A stretch of 11,755 nt of DNA from Balneolales bacterium (GTDB lineage Bacteria; Bacteroidota; Rhodothermia; Balneolales; Natronogracilivirgulaceae), in NCBI GenBank assembly GCA_007131535.1, contig SLQI01000432.1:1-11755 (forward strand), given 5' to 3'. Within the stretch, counting starts at the first letter, position 1. Each line of letters starts with the position of its first letter. Made by a program: the position numbers and the translations under genes. Under the pieces are notes generated by a model. That model made no database searches. It saw only the letters and a list, made by a program, of their open reading frames with translations, and had not been told where the DNA came from. Shown here in pieces: positions 1 to 6,209 of this stretch.

Positions 1-604
1 CTACCGGCATATCCGGATAATAATTATCCCGGATGTACTGCATGCGCTCACTGTGCAGGGTGCCGGGATACATCAAACCGGTGTGCTCAGCGAAAACCTC
101 CGGTATATCCTCTAAAGCAGTAAGTTCAGGGCGGTCTTCGTGACTTATAAGTACAGCTATGTTATTCAGGTAAGGCGGGCTGAACTGTATTTCTTCGCGG
201 CGCTCTTCGGTAATGGTGACATTGCCGGTACCGATGACACCATTACCAGCCGATGCTACCATTTGATAAAACCGCTGCCACTCGGTTTCATCTGTATAAT
301 TGATATCAATATCCACACTGTAGGTTTCTTCAACCCAGCTGAAAAAGGTTTTAAAAATTTCAATAGTAGTGCCTGTAAGTTCCCCTGCATCATTTTTATA
401 AGCAAAACCTCCGGATGGTACATATAATATTTCAACGGTACCGCTGCCATTGTTTTGCACTTCTTCCCAGGTGCTGCCCTCCTGTATGCCGTTGTTTGAA
501 GAGTCAACTTCCGTATCACACCCGGTAAAGATGGCTCCGCTGATTACAAGTGAGACGCAAGTGAACAAAAAATAAATGCTAAAATTGTACATACGATGGA
601 TCAT
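1..604 (-). CDS. Family-3 extracellular solute-binding lipoprotein, partial (C-terminus beyond left edge)
   Basis: This gene reads leftwards and has no stop before the window edge, so about 201 N-terminal residues are visible. The N-terminus (MIHRMYNF, then a hydrophobic stretch ending in FTGC) is a lipoprotein signal with the lipidated Cys at about residue 29. An acidic/Ser/Asn linker follows, then the opening of a periplasmic substrate-binding fold of the SBP_bac_3 type: EILYVPSGGFAYKNDAGELT, then EIFKTFF, later TGNVTITEERREEIQFSPPY and a lobe-2 entry near LEDIPEV. Such proteins bind amino acids or similar small ligands for an ABC importer, or act as receptors or as domains fused to transglycosylases such as MltF; the missing C-terminus would decide. 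The start is uncertain: in-frame ATGs lie at 646, 634, 604 and 592 and none has a clear Shine-Dalgarno. I chose 604 because it gives a compact basic n-region before the hydrophobic core. It diverges from the curli locus and shows no functional link to it. Confidence 0.8.
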   Translation of the reverse strand, partial: MIHRMYNFSIYFLFTCVSLVISGAIFTGCDTEVDSSNNGIQEGSTWEEVQNNGSGTVEILYVPSGGFAYKNDAGELTGTTIEIFKTFFSWVEETYSVDIDINYTDETEWQRFYQMVASAGNGVIGTGNVTITEERREEIQFSPPYLNNIAVLISHEDRPELTALEDIPEVFAEHTGLMYPGTLHSERMQYIRDNYYPDMPV

Positions 605-1240
605 AGGATTGACGGACTTTTGTATAAATTGCATTTCGGGCAACATATTTGCTGTTAAGTTATTGCCGGCAGTAAAAGGTTTAAAGAAACCATAATTATG
701 TACCAGGATCAATACCTGAGAGATTTCTCAGAAGATTTAATCAATAGTTTTACAAAAGGGGTGCAGGAAAATTCGGTTTGGATCTTCCTGCTGAAAACTC
801 TGCAAGATGTTCCCAAAGCCCATTTGGTTTGGTGTTTCCCGGTTGATCTGTCCTATAATGTTAAAGCTATTACAAAGTGTGGCAAGAAATATGATGGACA
901 AGGCCTAACGAGCTATACAAGTATCTTCTGAGTTCAGACCACAAGCATTTGCCTGATATGTCTATATCCCCACAAATTCTGAAAACGTATAATGTAGCAG
1001 GAAATAGCTGAGTCGCCATAAATATCAGTACATGGGAGTCAGGTTGGAATTGACGCTAAGTCACGCTCCGGCTGTAAATTAAGGAGTGGGACAAAGGTTG
1101 ATATTAATCGAAAGGAGTGATATTGAATTTTTGTGTTTTGTCATGGCACAGTGAGATTTATTAATACACTATTTGGAGCATCAATATTAGCAAAATGAAA
1201 TTGCGACAGGAAGCCGGGTATAACCGGAATTATTAATGGA
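605..1240. other. Long intergenic region upstream of the first curlin gene
   Basis: This gap separates the leftward solute-binding protein from the first curli unit and must hold the promoters of both. I see no convincing gene; a 77-codon open frame at 698-931 has no ribosome binding site or recognisable motif. A 24-nt box at 945-968 recurs with 20 of 24 matches upstream of the third curlin gene. The words CACTATTTGGAGCAT (around 1168-1182) and AACTATTTGATCAT (around 4103-4116) lie at similar distances, about 70-80 nt, before the structured leader elements of the first and third curlin genes, so they could be promoter parts. At about 1215-1230 an ACAGGA and an ACCGG word precede the structured element, as they do upstream of the second and third curlin genes. 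Confidence 0.5.
945..968 (+). repeat. 24-nt box, copy 1 (possible promoter or regulator site)
   Basis: GCATTTGCCTGATATGTCTA and the following four bases match the segment at 3928-3951 at 20 of 24 positions. Both lie 530-590 nt upstream of a curlin start (1531 and 4463). A duplicated upstream regulatory site or a remnant of gene duplication would both explain it. No clear copy is seen upstream of the second curlin gene. Confidence 0.35.
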
Positions 1241-1334
1241 ATGAAGGCATCGCCGGAGTCCCGTTTCATTTCATCAAACAGGAAATGGAATACAGGTTTG
1301 CCGACTCGAGGACTCGCCGTTTTGCCGCCTTCAT
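1241..1334 (+). ncRNA. Curli-locus structured RNA element, copy 1
   Basis: The outer stem ATGAAGGC (1241-1248) pairs perfectly with GCCTTCAT (1327-1334). The inner stem is GAGTC (1256-1260) with GACTC (1303-1307). The apical hairpin GTTTCATTTC (1263-1272) pairs with GAAATGGAAT (1282-1291) over 10 bp including G.U pairs, with a 9-nt loop. Between hairpin and inner stem lies the near-invariant strand ACAGGTTTGCCGACTC (1292-1307). ATCGCC at 1249-1254 is conserved and unpaired in this model. Three further copies are at 2439, 4178 and 7363. It ends 196 nt before the curlin start. A cis-regulatory leader RNA is inferred; I cannot match it to a named class. Confidence 0.7.
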
Positions 1335-1475
1335 AAGTTTAATCTGAAATCACCTGTTGCTTCTTTCGCAGGCAGTTCATGACTGCTGAGTGCTTTATCT
1401 CCATTAGGGATGAAGAAAGAGTTGAGCTTATACGGTGCAGTACCGCATGGTAATGAACCGGTAAGTTCAGGAATG

Positions 1476-1524
1476 AGAAAATGGAAAATCCATTTTCTGA
1501 ATCTCTGTAAATCAATACAGGAGA
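1476..1524 (+). promoter_or_regulatory. Leader hairpin pair ending in the ribosome binding site of the first curlin gene
   Basis: A perfect 10-bp hairpin, AGAAAATGGA (1476-1485) with TCCATTTTCT (1489-1498) and an AAA loop, is followed six bases later by CTGTA (1505-1509) pairing with TACAG (1516-1520). The 3' arm of the second hairpin overlaps the Shine-Dalgarno AGGAGA (1519-1524), seven bases before the ATG. The same two-hairpin layout precedes the second and third curlin genes. It may modulate ribosome access. Confidence 0.5.
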
Positions 1525-1530
1525 AGCAAT

Positions 1531-2136
1531 ATGAAGCAATTACTTATAACAGTAATTACTTTTGCCTTAATGGCCGGCCTGGCGATGGCCAATGATCCGC
1601 CCGGGGAGGGCGAGGAGGTCGATGCAGGTGAAGGTGCCTGGATCATACAAACCGGAACTGCCAATGATGCCCAAATTAGTCAGGCAGGCAGCGGACATTC
1701 CGGTTATATACACCAGGTCGGCGATAATAATACCGGTAACATCAATATTGATGGTTCCGATAATACGGGTATTATTATCCAGGAGGGTAATGACCATAAT
1801 GTTCAGTTTTCCATGGGTGGATCCGGTAACTTTACGGATATCCGTCAATATGGAAATTCTGCACACGCCGTAGGTTTTGCCCAGGATGAAGGCGCCATCT
1901 TTCAGAATAGTGATCATAATGAATTCTACTCCTTGCAGCTTGGCGACGGAGCGAGTCATCTGATCACTACGGCTGATGGCGGAGATGTTGTTCAGTCAGG
2001 CAATGATAATTATATCAACGTCTGGCAATCAGGAGAGGGGCAAACTGCCCGGCTGAAGCAAAGCGGTGAACGTCATTCTATGTGGATTACACAAAGTGGT
2101 TCCGGTAATACAACCACCATAAATCAATCCAACTGA
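1531..2136 (+). CDS. Curlin-repeat amyloid subunit 1 (CsgA/CsgB-like)
   Basis: A 201-residue secreted protein. The signal peptide is MKQLLITVITFALMAGLAMA, with probable cleavage after Ala20 and a mature N-terminus NDPPGEGEE. An acidic Gly/Glu-rich segment (about 21-35) precedes degenerate curlin half-repeats of the form Q-x-G-x-x-N-x-A-x-x-x-Q, for example ISQAGSGHSGYIHQVGDNN, and WQSGEGQ / KQSGERH / TQSGSGN near the C-terminus. In characterised curlins each unit forms a strand-turn-strand rung of the amyloid beta-solenoid. The repeats in the middle (about 95-150) are poorly kept, so this may be a minor or specialised subunit or nucleator rather than the bulk fibre protein. The start is fixed by the Shine-Dalgarno AGGAGA and the signal peptide. 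It is preceded by the structured RNA element and followed by a hairpin terminator candidate, so it is probably monocistronic. Confidence 0.88.
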   Translation: MKQLLITVITFALMAGLAMANDPPGEGEEVDAGEGAWIIQTGTANDAQISQAGSGHSGYIHQVGDNNTGNINIDGSDNTGIIIQEGNDHNVQFSMGGSGNFTDIRQYGNSAHAVGFAQDEGAIFQNSDHNEFYSLQLGDGASHLITTADGGDVVQSGNDNYINVWQSGEGQTARLKQSGERHSMWITQSGSGNTTTINQSN

Positions 2137-2162
2137 ATTTTTCGCCGTACTTAAAAGATGAG

Positions 2163-2198
2163 AGACAGGACGTGATAATCTATTGTTGCGTCCTGTCT
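2163..2198 (+). terminator. Hairpin after the first curlin gene, probable terminator
   Basis: AGACAGGACG (2163-2172) pairs perfectly with CGTCCTGTCT (2189-2198), a 10-bp stem with a 16-nt loop, 27 nt after the stop. Only a weak T-rich tail (TATCT) follows, so it may protect the 3' end rather than terminate strongly. Confidence 0.5.
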
Positions 2199-2345
2199 TA
2201 TCTAAAATCATAACATGAGGTCACATCTACATTAATTATAATTGTTGATTGTGACTGAGCATGACCTGCCCGTATCAAATCATATCTGTTATTAAAAAGG
2301 TAACAGAGCATCGCAAGGGAGCAGGAGAATGAGAAGAATATAAAC

Positions 2346-2391
2346 ATGATGGTGCAGTAATAGCTTCTTTAGCTATAAGTGCCATCATTTT
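2346..2391 (+). terminator. Two-part hairpin with T-tract upstream of the second curlin leader
   Basis: ATGATGG (2346-2352) pairs with CCATCAT (2382-2388), enclosing ATAGCT pairing with AGCTAT; a T-run follows directly. It sits just before the ACAGGAGAG word and structured element copy 2. It could terminate read-through from the first curlin gene or act as an attenuator for the second. Assignment is uncertain. Confidence 0.35.
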
Positions 2392-2417
2392 AAACGGATA
2401 ACAGGAGAGCACATCGT

Positions 2418-2534
2418 ATGCAACCGGAAAGCAATTTGGTGAAGGTATCGCCGGAGTCCGGATTCAATGAATATCATCATTGGATCACAGGTTTGTCGAC
2501 TCAGGGATTCGAAATGGCTATGAACCTTTGTTAA
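2418..2534 (+). CDS. Possible 38-codon leader ORF spanning structured element copy 2
   Basis: ATG at 2418 lies eight bases after a good Shine-Dalgarno (AGGAGAG, 2403-2409) and opens a 38-residue frame, MQPESNLVKVSPES and onward, ending in TAA just past the structured element. The third curlin leader has the same Shine-Dalgarno, spacing and ATG (4154), but its reading frame differs across the element, and the first leader has ATA instead of ATG. The peptide is therefore not conserved. Translation of this leader could still influence folding of the RNA. Most likely it is a duplicated relic rather than a functional peptide. Confidence 0.15.
   Translation: MQPESNLVKVSPESGFNEYHHWITGLSTQGFEMAMNLC
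2439..2531 (+). ncRNA. Curli-locus structured RNA element, copy 2
   Basis: The outer stem GTGAAGGT (2439-2446) pairs with ACCTTTGT (2524-2531) over 8 bp. Relative to copy 1 the innermost C-G pair is replaced by U-A, and other pairs become G.U. The inner stem GAGTC (2454-2458) pairs with GACTC (2498-2502). The apical hairpin GATTCAATGA (2461-2470) pairs with TCATTGGATC (2477-2486) over 10 bp, with a sequence quite different from copies 1 and 3. The conserved strand reads ACAGGTTTGTCGACTC (2487-2502), one base different from the consensus. It ends 188 nt before the second curlin start. Confidence 0.7.
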
Positions 2535-2668
2535 ACTGCTTCGTCTGCGTATCGCTCTCCCCTAAACAGTTGGCCGCTTTCACTTGAAGGTACAACTTTG
2601 TTTAGAAGAAGGTCATATATGGACGGTCATCTGCCTGAGGGATAGATGACTGTGAACTCAACAGTAAG

Positions 2669-2714
2669 GGTTCAGAAAGTCTGATCCCGAAATTCTGTAA
2701 ATCAAAACGGAGAG
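2669..2714 (+). promoter_or_regulatory. Leader hairpin pair and ribosome binding site of the second curlin gene
   Basis: GGTTCAGA pairs with TCTGATCC (2669-2687, one T.T mismatch, AAG loop). Seven bases later CTGT (2695-2698) pairs with ACGG (2707-2710) using one G.U pair; the 3' arm runs into the Shine-Dalgarno CGGAGAG. Pairing is retained although the bases differ from the first and third curlin leaders. Confidence 0.45.
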
Positions 2715-2719
2715 ACAAA

Positions 2720-3769
2720 ATGAAACAACTAAGCATATCACTATTCACAGTACTGTTCCTGGCCGGCATGGTCTATGCCCAGGATCATACTGCTGAGGTA
2801 AACCAAAGTGGTGATGATAACCAGGCAACAGTTGATCAATCGGCTATCGGATATGAGGCGCTCATCAATCAGAGCGGAACCAGTCTTACGGCTTCCATTC
2901 TGCAATTTGATGCCAGTGACAGCGGAAATATGACCGGTTCCAGCGCGACGATCAATCAGTCGGGGTCCGATCACGATGCTGAGATAGAACAGCAGGGGTA
3001 CGGTGATGAAGCCACAATAAACCAAAGTGGTGAGGGTCTCGGTAACTATGCCGGTATCATTCAAAATACCACCAGTTCTATGGGAGAAAGCGGTCAAGCA
3101 TCTGCTTCCGTGACTATCGATCAGCAAGGGCAGCAAAATCAAGCTTTTGTTGAGCAGATTGGTGGTAAATGGAATACCGGAGAGGAGCTGAATGTAAGCG
3201 GAGTTACCCAAATCGGTACGGGTAATTATGTTGATATATTCCAGAACAACAATACGCCGGATGGTGTCGGGCAAAATGCCTCGGTATATCAGGAAGGTAA
3301 TGACAATGTTGCCGAGATTTACCAGGATTCCGAAGGGGTATTGGACGCTTCCCGAAGTAATACCACGGAGGTATCTCAGCTTGGTGACAATGGCGAGGCA
3401 TTGATCAGTCAATCCGGAGTCGGTGGCCATATCGAACTCACTCAATACGCCAATGATTTCGCCGATATTGCCCAAACCAGCTCTGACGGCAGTGGCGGTG
3501 ACGGCAATGTTGTTCGACTGGAACAGGATGGCGGTTCAAGTGCTAATATCAGTCAGTCTTACGCACCATCTAACCCTGCCGACTGGGGTAAAAACAGGCT
3601 GTCGGGTATTGGGGATGAATTCTCAGCTGCCACCCAGACCAATGGCGCGCAGTTGAATCTTACTCAGGAAGGCAGCGGAAACTGGCTGCAACTTGAGCAG
3701 GACGGCGGAATAGCCAATGTAACCCAGAGTGGCCATGGTAACCAGGCAATTATCAGCCAGGAGCCATAG
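2720..3769 (+). CDS. csgA: Curlin-repeat amyloid subunit 2 (large CsgA-like)
   Basis: A 349-residue secreted protein and the longest curlin here. The signal peptide MKQLSISLFTVLFLAGMVYA is cleaved probably before QDHTAEVNQSG. The rest is Asn/Gln/Gly/Ser-rich curlin repeats such as VNQSGDDNQATVDQS, INQSGSDHDAEIEQQGYGD and IDQQGQQNQAFVEQIGG. They are interrupted by insertions (about residues 57-75, 115-130, 148-160, 270-300) that would protrude from a regular solenoid. E. coli CsgA is about 150 residues with five units, so this is more than twice that size. The C-terminal repeats (QEGSGNWLQLEQDGGIANVT) are again regular. A structural fibre subunit exported through CsgG is inferred. It has its own structured leader and a downstream hairpin, so it is probably transcribed alone. 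Confidence 0.9.
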   Translation: MKQLSISLFTVLFLAGMVYAQDHTAEVNQSGDDNQATVDQSAIGYEALINQSGTSLTASILQFDASDSGNMTGSSATINQSGSDHDAEIEQQGYGDEATINQSGEGLGNYAGIIQNTTSSMGESGQASASVTIDQQGQQNQAFVEQIGGKWNTGEELNVSGVTQIGTGNYVDIFQNNNTPDGVGQNASVYQEGNDNVAEIYQDSEGVLDASRSNTTEVSQLGDNGEALISQSGVGGHIELTQYANDFADIAQTSSDGSGGDGNVVRLEQDGGSSANISQSYAPSNPADWGKNRLSGIGDEFSAATQTNGAQLNLTQEGSGNWLQLEQDGGIANVTQSGHGNQAIISQEP

Positions 3770-3793
3770 TCTTAGTTAAGATATTCAAAATGC

Positions 3794-3826
3794 CCCGGAG
3801 TATAGGTCAGCCACCTGTACTCCGGG
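3794..3826 (+). terminator. Hairpin after the second curlin gene, probable terminator
   Basis: CCCGGAGTA (3794-3802) pairs perfectly with TACTCCGGG (3818-3826), a 9-bp GC-rich stem with a 15-nt loop, 24 nt after the stop. There is no strong T-tract, so it may be a 3'-end stabiliser or a Rho-assisted end. Confidence 0.5.
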
Positions 3827-4153
3827 ATATATTAAACCCACGTAAATATTAAATCATTAAATGAGGCAAATACTGTGACAATGTTCAACGAAATAAAATA
3901 CAATAATTATCAAATGTAAGGTGACAGGTATTTGCCTGATGTTTTTATATCACGAAAAAAATCCACTGCGTAATATTGTAGTAGTAATTAGGAGCATCAT
4001 CAAGATTATGAGTACAAGAAGTTTTATTGAGCAGCAATGCTAACGCAAACGACCACAATAAGAAACATCGTGGGACATACTTTGTTGAAAGAGTTTAACT
4101 GAAACTATTTGATCATATAACAGAACCTTGAATCAAACAGGAGAGAAAGCCGA
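3827..4153. other. Intergenic region upstream of the third curlin leader
   Basis: No gene is seen. It contains the second copy of the 24-nt box (3928-3951), the AACTATTTGATCAT word near 4103, and a Shine-Dalgarno-like ACAGGAGAG (4136-4144), which is also present upstream of structured element copy 2. Confidence 0.4.
3928..3951 (+). repeat. 24-nt box, copy 2 (possible promoter or regulator site)
   Basis: GTATTTGCCTGATGTTTTTA and the next four bases match 945-968 at 20 of 24 positions. It lies about 250 nt upstream of structured element copy 3, comparable to the roughly 295 nt in copy 1. Confidence 0.35.
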
Positions 4154-4177
4154 ATGCGACCGGGAAGTTTGTTAATC

Positions 4178-4265
4178 GAAGGCATTGCCGGAGTCCCGTT
4201 TCATTCTGAACGAGGGATGGAATACAGGTTTGCCGACTCACGGCACACATTATCTATAGGCCTTC
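4178..4265 (+). ncRNA. Curli-locus structured RNA element, copy 3
   Basis: The outer stem GAAGGC (4178-4183) pairs with GCCTTC (4260-4265). The inner stem GAGTC (4191-4195) pairs with GACTC (4235-4239). The apical hairpin GTTTCATTCT (4198-4207) pairs with GGGATGGAAT (4214-4223) over 10 bp, using three G.U/U.G pairs beyond copy 1. The conserved strand ACAGGTTTGCCGACTC is at 4224-4239. ATTGCC replaces ATCGCC after the outer stem. It ends 197 nt before the curlin ATG, nearly the same distance as in copies 1 and 2. Confidence 0.7.
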
Positions 4266-4408
4266 ATTGCACTTCTCCGAATGAGGTTTACTTCTCTCCG
4301 AACTGCAGTAACAGGCTGCACAAGGACTTTACTTCCGGTGGGAGTAAAGTAGTTCCTGCGGGCTTTAGTGCTATCGACCGTAAGGAAAATAGCACAAGCT
4401 CAAGAAAA

Positions 4409-4456
4409 CGGAACTGGAAAATCCATTTCCGTGAAACTGTAAACCAATACAGGAGA
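4409..4456 (+). promoter_or_regulatory. Leader hairpin pair and ribosome binding site of the third curlin gene
   Basis: CGGAACTGGA (4409-4418) pairs with TCCATTTCCG (4422-4431) with one mismatch and an AAA loop. Five bases later CTGTA (4437-4441) pairs with TACAG (4448-4452), which runs into the Shine-Dalgarno AGGAGA. This ribosome binding site decides the start at 4463. Confidence 0.5.
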
Positions 4457-4462
4457 AGTACT

Positions 4463-5329
4463 ATGAAACGAATAAATGTAACTTTATTCGCATTCCTGTT
4501 CATGGCCGGTATGGCATATGCGCAGGATAATCAATCAAGCGTGGAACAAGACGGTAACGACAACCAGGCGACCATTACACAAGTCGGTTCGGGCCACTGG
4601 GCCGGTGTAACCCAGGAGGGTTCCGGAGCGGATGAGGCTATGGTATTTCAAATGGGGCAAGATCACTCCATTAACGTAGCGCAGTCCGAAGACGGCTCTC
4701 ATTACAGTACGTCGTATCAGACTGGTGAAGGAAATTCTGCAAGTGTTAGCCAATCTGGTTCCGGCAATAACAGCTCAGATATCGAACAAAGAGGAATGGA
4801 TAATTGGGCTGAAGTATTGCAAAAAGGCAAAGGTGATGACGAAAGTGAAGTCTACCAGTCCGGAACGGATAATGCCTTGAAAGTAAGTCAGGGGGCATTC
4901 GGGACGCATTATAGTTTTATTTCTCAGCTGGGAGAAAATAACTATGCCAATGTACGGCAGCGAGGTTCCGGTGCTCACACCAGTGAGATTTACCAGGGTG
5001 ATGAAGATGGATATTCCAACAACGCCCAGGTAAATCAGGATGGCTCCGGTATGCATACCAGTGTACTCGAGCAAGATGGCGAACATAATTACGCCAATGT
5101 TCTTCAGTATGGTTCAGGGACACATCTGAGCGAAGCTTATCAGTCTGGATATGATAACGCTTTGAGTGTTAATCAAACCGGAGCCGGCACTTTCAAGAGT
5201 ATGATTACCCAATCCGGTGAAGACAACTGGGCTAATGTAATTCAAAACGGAGACGGAAGTAACAGCTCAAAAATCAACCAGTCCGGAAACTCTAACTCCG
5301 CCACGGTAATCCAGACAGCAATACCATAA
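4463..5329 (+). CDS. csgA: Curlin-repeat amyloid subunit 3 (CsgA-like, regular repeats)
   Basis: A 288-residue secreted protein and the most regular curlin in the window. The signal peptide MKRINVTLFAFLFMAGMAYA is cleaved before QDNQSS. About 23 half-repeats follow (EQDGNDNQATITQVGSGHWA and similar), roughly 11-12 curlin units, against five in E. coli CsgA. Residues 114-275 show a higher-order period of about 46 residues (two curlin units), with starts at N114, N160, N209 and N255 and recurring blocks NYANVxQxGSG, SExYQSG and DNALxVxQ; internal duplication is inferred. The frame is open upstream to an ATG at 4154, but that ATG lies before the structured RNA. The start at 4463 has the Shine-Dalgarno AGGAGA and a signal peptide matching the second curlin. 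This is a good candidate for the main fibre subunit. Confidence 0.92.
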   Translation: MKRINVTLFAFLFMAGMAYAQDNQSSVEQDGNDNQATITQVGSGHWAGVTQEGSGADEAMVFQMGQDHSINVAQSEDGSHYSTSYQTGEGNSASVSQSGSGNNSSDIEQRGMDNWAEVLQKGKGDDESEVYQSGTDNALKVSQGAFGTHYSFISQLGENNYANVRQRGSGAHTSEIYQGDEDGYSNNAQVNQDGSGMHTSVLEQDGEHNYANVLQYGSGTHLSEAYQSGYDNALSVNQTGAGTFKSMITQSGEDNWANVIQNGDGSNSSKINQSGNSNSATVIQTAIP

Positions 5330-5404
5330 GAGTTGGACGTATTCGGATGTCTTCGCACTGTATCACCAAGTGTAGACTTACACAATTGATACAAGCGTAA
5401 ATCA

Positions 5405-5436
5405 CAGCCGGGCCAAAATCATAAAAGGCCCGGCTG
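5405..5436 (+). terminator. Strong hairpin between third curlin and csgB-like gene
   Basis: CAGCCGGGCC (5405-5414) pairs perfectly with GGCCCGGCTG (5427-5436), a 10-bp GC-rich stem with a 12-nt A-rich loop. No T-tract follows on the + strand. It probably ends the third curlin transcript, separating it from the gene at 5478. Confidence 0.5.
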
Positions 5437-5477
5437 ATGATATCATCACGAATGGCCAATTAAGAAAGAAAAAGTTT

Positions 5478-6182
5478 ATGAGAGCAGTACTTTTAACGAT
5501 TTGCTTAGCCGGCATACTGATAGCGACGGATAGTTTTGCCCAACAAAACGAAGGAGTCACAAGCAGTATAGCAGCCCGGCATAATCTAACTGACCATGAG
5601 GCAAGAAAAAGCCTTACAGATATTCTGACTTTTTATAGCAGCAAATATTCAGATGAAAAGAGAACCGGCAAAAATCGTGAACGGCATGTATCAAACCGCT
5701 CATATTCAGCTGAGAAGAATCTAAGAAATGATGTGCAGGTTGATCAGCAAAATGAGGCTCTCATCACTCAAGTCGGAAACTCTAATACAGCAGCCCTGTT
5801 TCAGGTTGGCGAGGATAACATTGCAGGAATTCAACAAGCAGGTTACAACAATTTTGGCAAGGTCTTTCAACAAGGGACCGGCAATGAAGCATTCATGGTG
5901 CTGACCGGTAACAACAACCGAGTAAATGTTGATCAACTCGGGGATTATAATGTATTCAGCCTGGATTTGGAAGGAGATAAGAATTACCTGAACCTAATGC
6001 AATTGGGAGAGTATAATACCTATGAACGCGTCGAAGCCGGTCATGGAATTCTGAGGGAAGACATACTTCAGATCGGAAACGGCAACACTTTAAGCCAATC
6101 CGGTGTGCTTTCAGGGGGAAGATCCGCTCACATAATGCAAGAGGGCAATGGTATGGAAGTGACCGTCAGGCATGGATATTAA
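5478..6182 (+). CDS. csgB: CsgB-like curlin with non-repeat N-terminal segment (probable nucleator)
   Basis: A 234-residue secreted protein. The signal peptide (MRAVLLTICLAGILIATDSFA) is cleaved before QQNEG. Residues about 22-83 are a charged, non-repeat, partly helical segment (ARHNLTDHEARKSLTDIL, then many Lys/Arg), unlike the short N-termini of the other curlins. Curlin repeats start near residue 84 (VDQQNEALITQVGNSNTAAL) and continue to about 230, with hydrophobic substitutions (FSLDLEG, YLNLMQLG) and a basic C-terminal end, MEVTVRHGY. In E. coli the CsgB nucleator is distinguished from CsgA by charged, divergent terminal repeats, so a nucleator or anchor role is inferred. It starts the run with the chaperone gene 27 bases downstream. 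The ribosome binding site is a weak purine stretch (AAGAAAGAAAAAG). An alternative is an accessory curlin. Confidence 0.75.
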   Translation: MRAVLLTICLAGILIATDSFAQQNEGVTSSIAARHNLTDHEARKSLTDILTFYSSKYSDEKRTGKNRERHVSNRSYSAEKNLRNDVQVDQQNEALITQVGNSNTAALFQVGEDNIAGIQQAGYNNFGKVFQQGTGNEAFMVLTGNNNRVNVDQLGDYNVFSLDLEGDKNYLNLMQLGEYNTYERVEAGHGILREDILQIGNGNTLSQSGVLSGGRSAHIMQEGNGMEVTVRHGY

Positions 6183-6209
6183 ATCTGCGATTCTGAAACG
6201 AAAAAAGCT

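Noticed and set aside
698..931. A 77-codon open frame upstream of the curli genes
   Set aside because: No ribosome binding site, no recognisable motif or signal peptide, and the amino acid pattern looks random for this composition.
1241..1310. Resemblance of the reverse complement of the structured element (GGCAAACC, hairpin, GGGAC) to part of a c-di-GMP-I (GEMM) riboswitch
   Set aside because: The conserved GCAAAGCC half and the rest of that fold are missing, and it would face away from the curli genes. A c-di-GMP role for the + strand RNA remains untested.
2220..2255. Inverted repeat GTCACA ... TGTGAC as a CRP-type operator
   Set aside because: The half-sites are in the wrong order and separated by 24 bases, unlike a TGTGA-N6-TCACA site.
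2741..3475. A long antisense open frame (244 codons) opposite the second curlin gene
   Set aside because: It mirrors the repeat codons of the curlin gene; stop codons are avoided because of the biased Asn/Gln/Gly/Ser composition on the + strand.
4154..4462. An N-terminal extension of 103 codons on the third curlin gene, starting at ATG 4154
   Set aside because: The stretch is the structured RNA leader that happens to be open in frame. The leaders of the other curlins are not open, the real start at 4463 has a ribosome binding site, and a signal peptide begins there.
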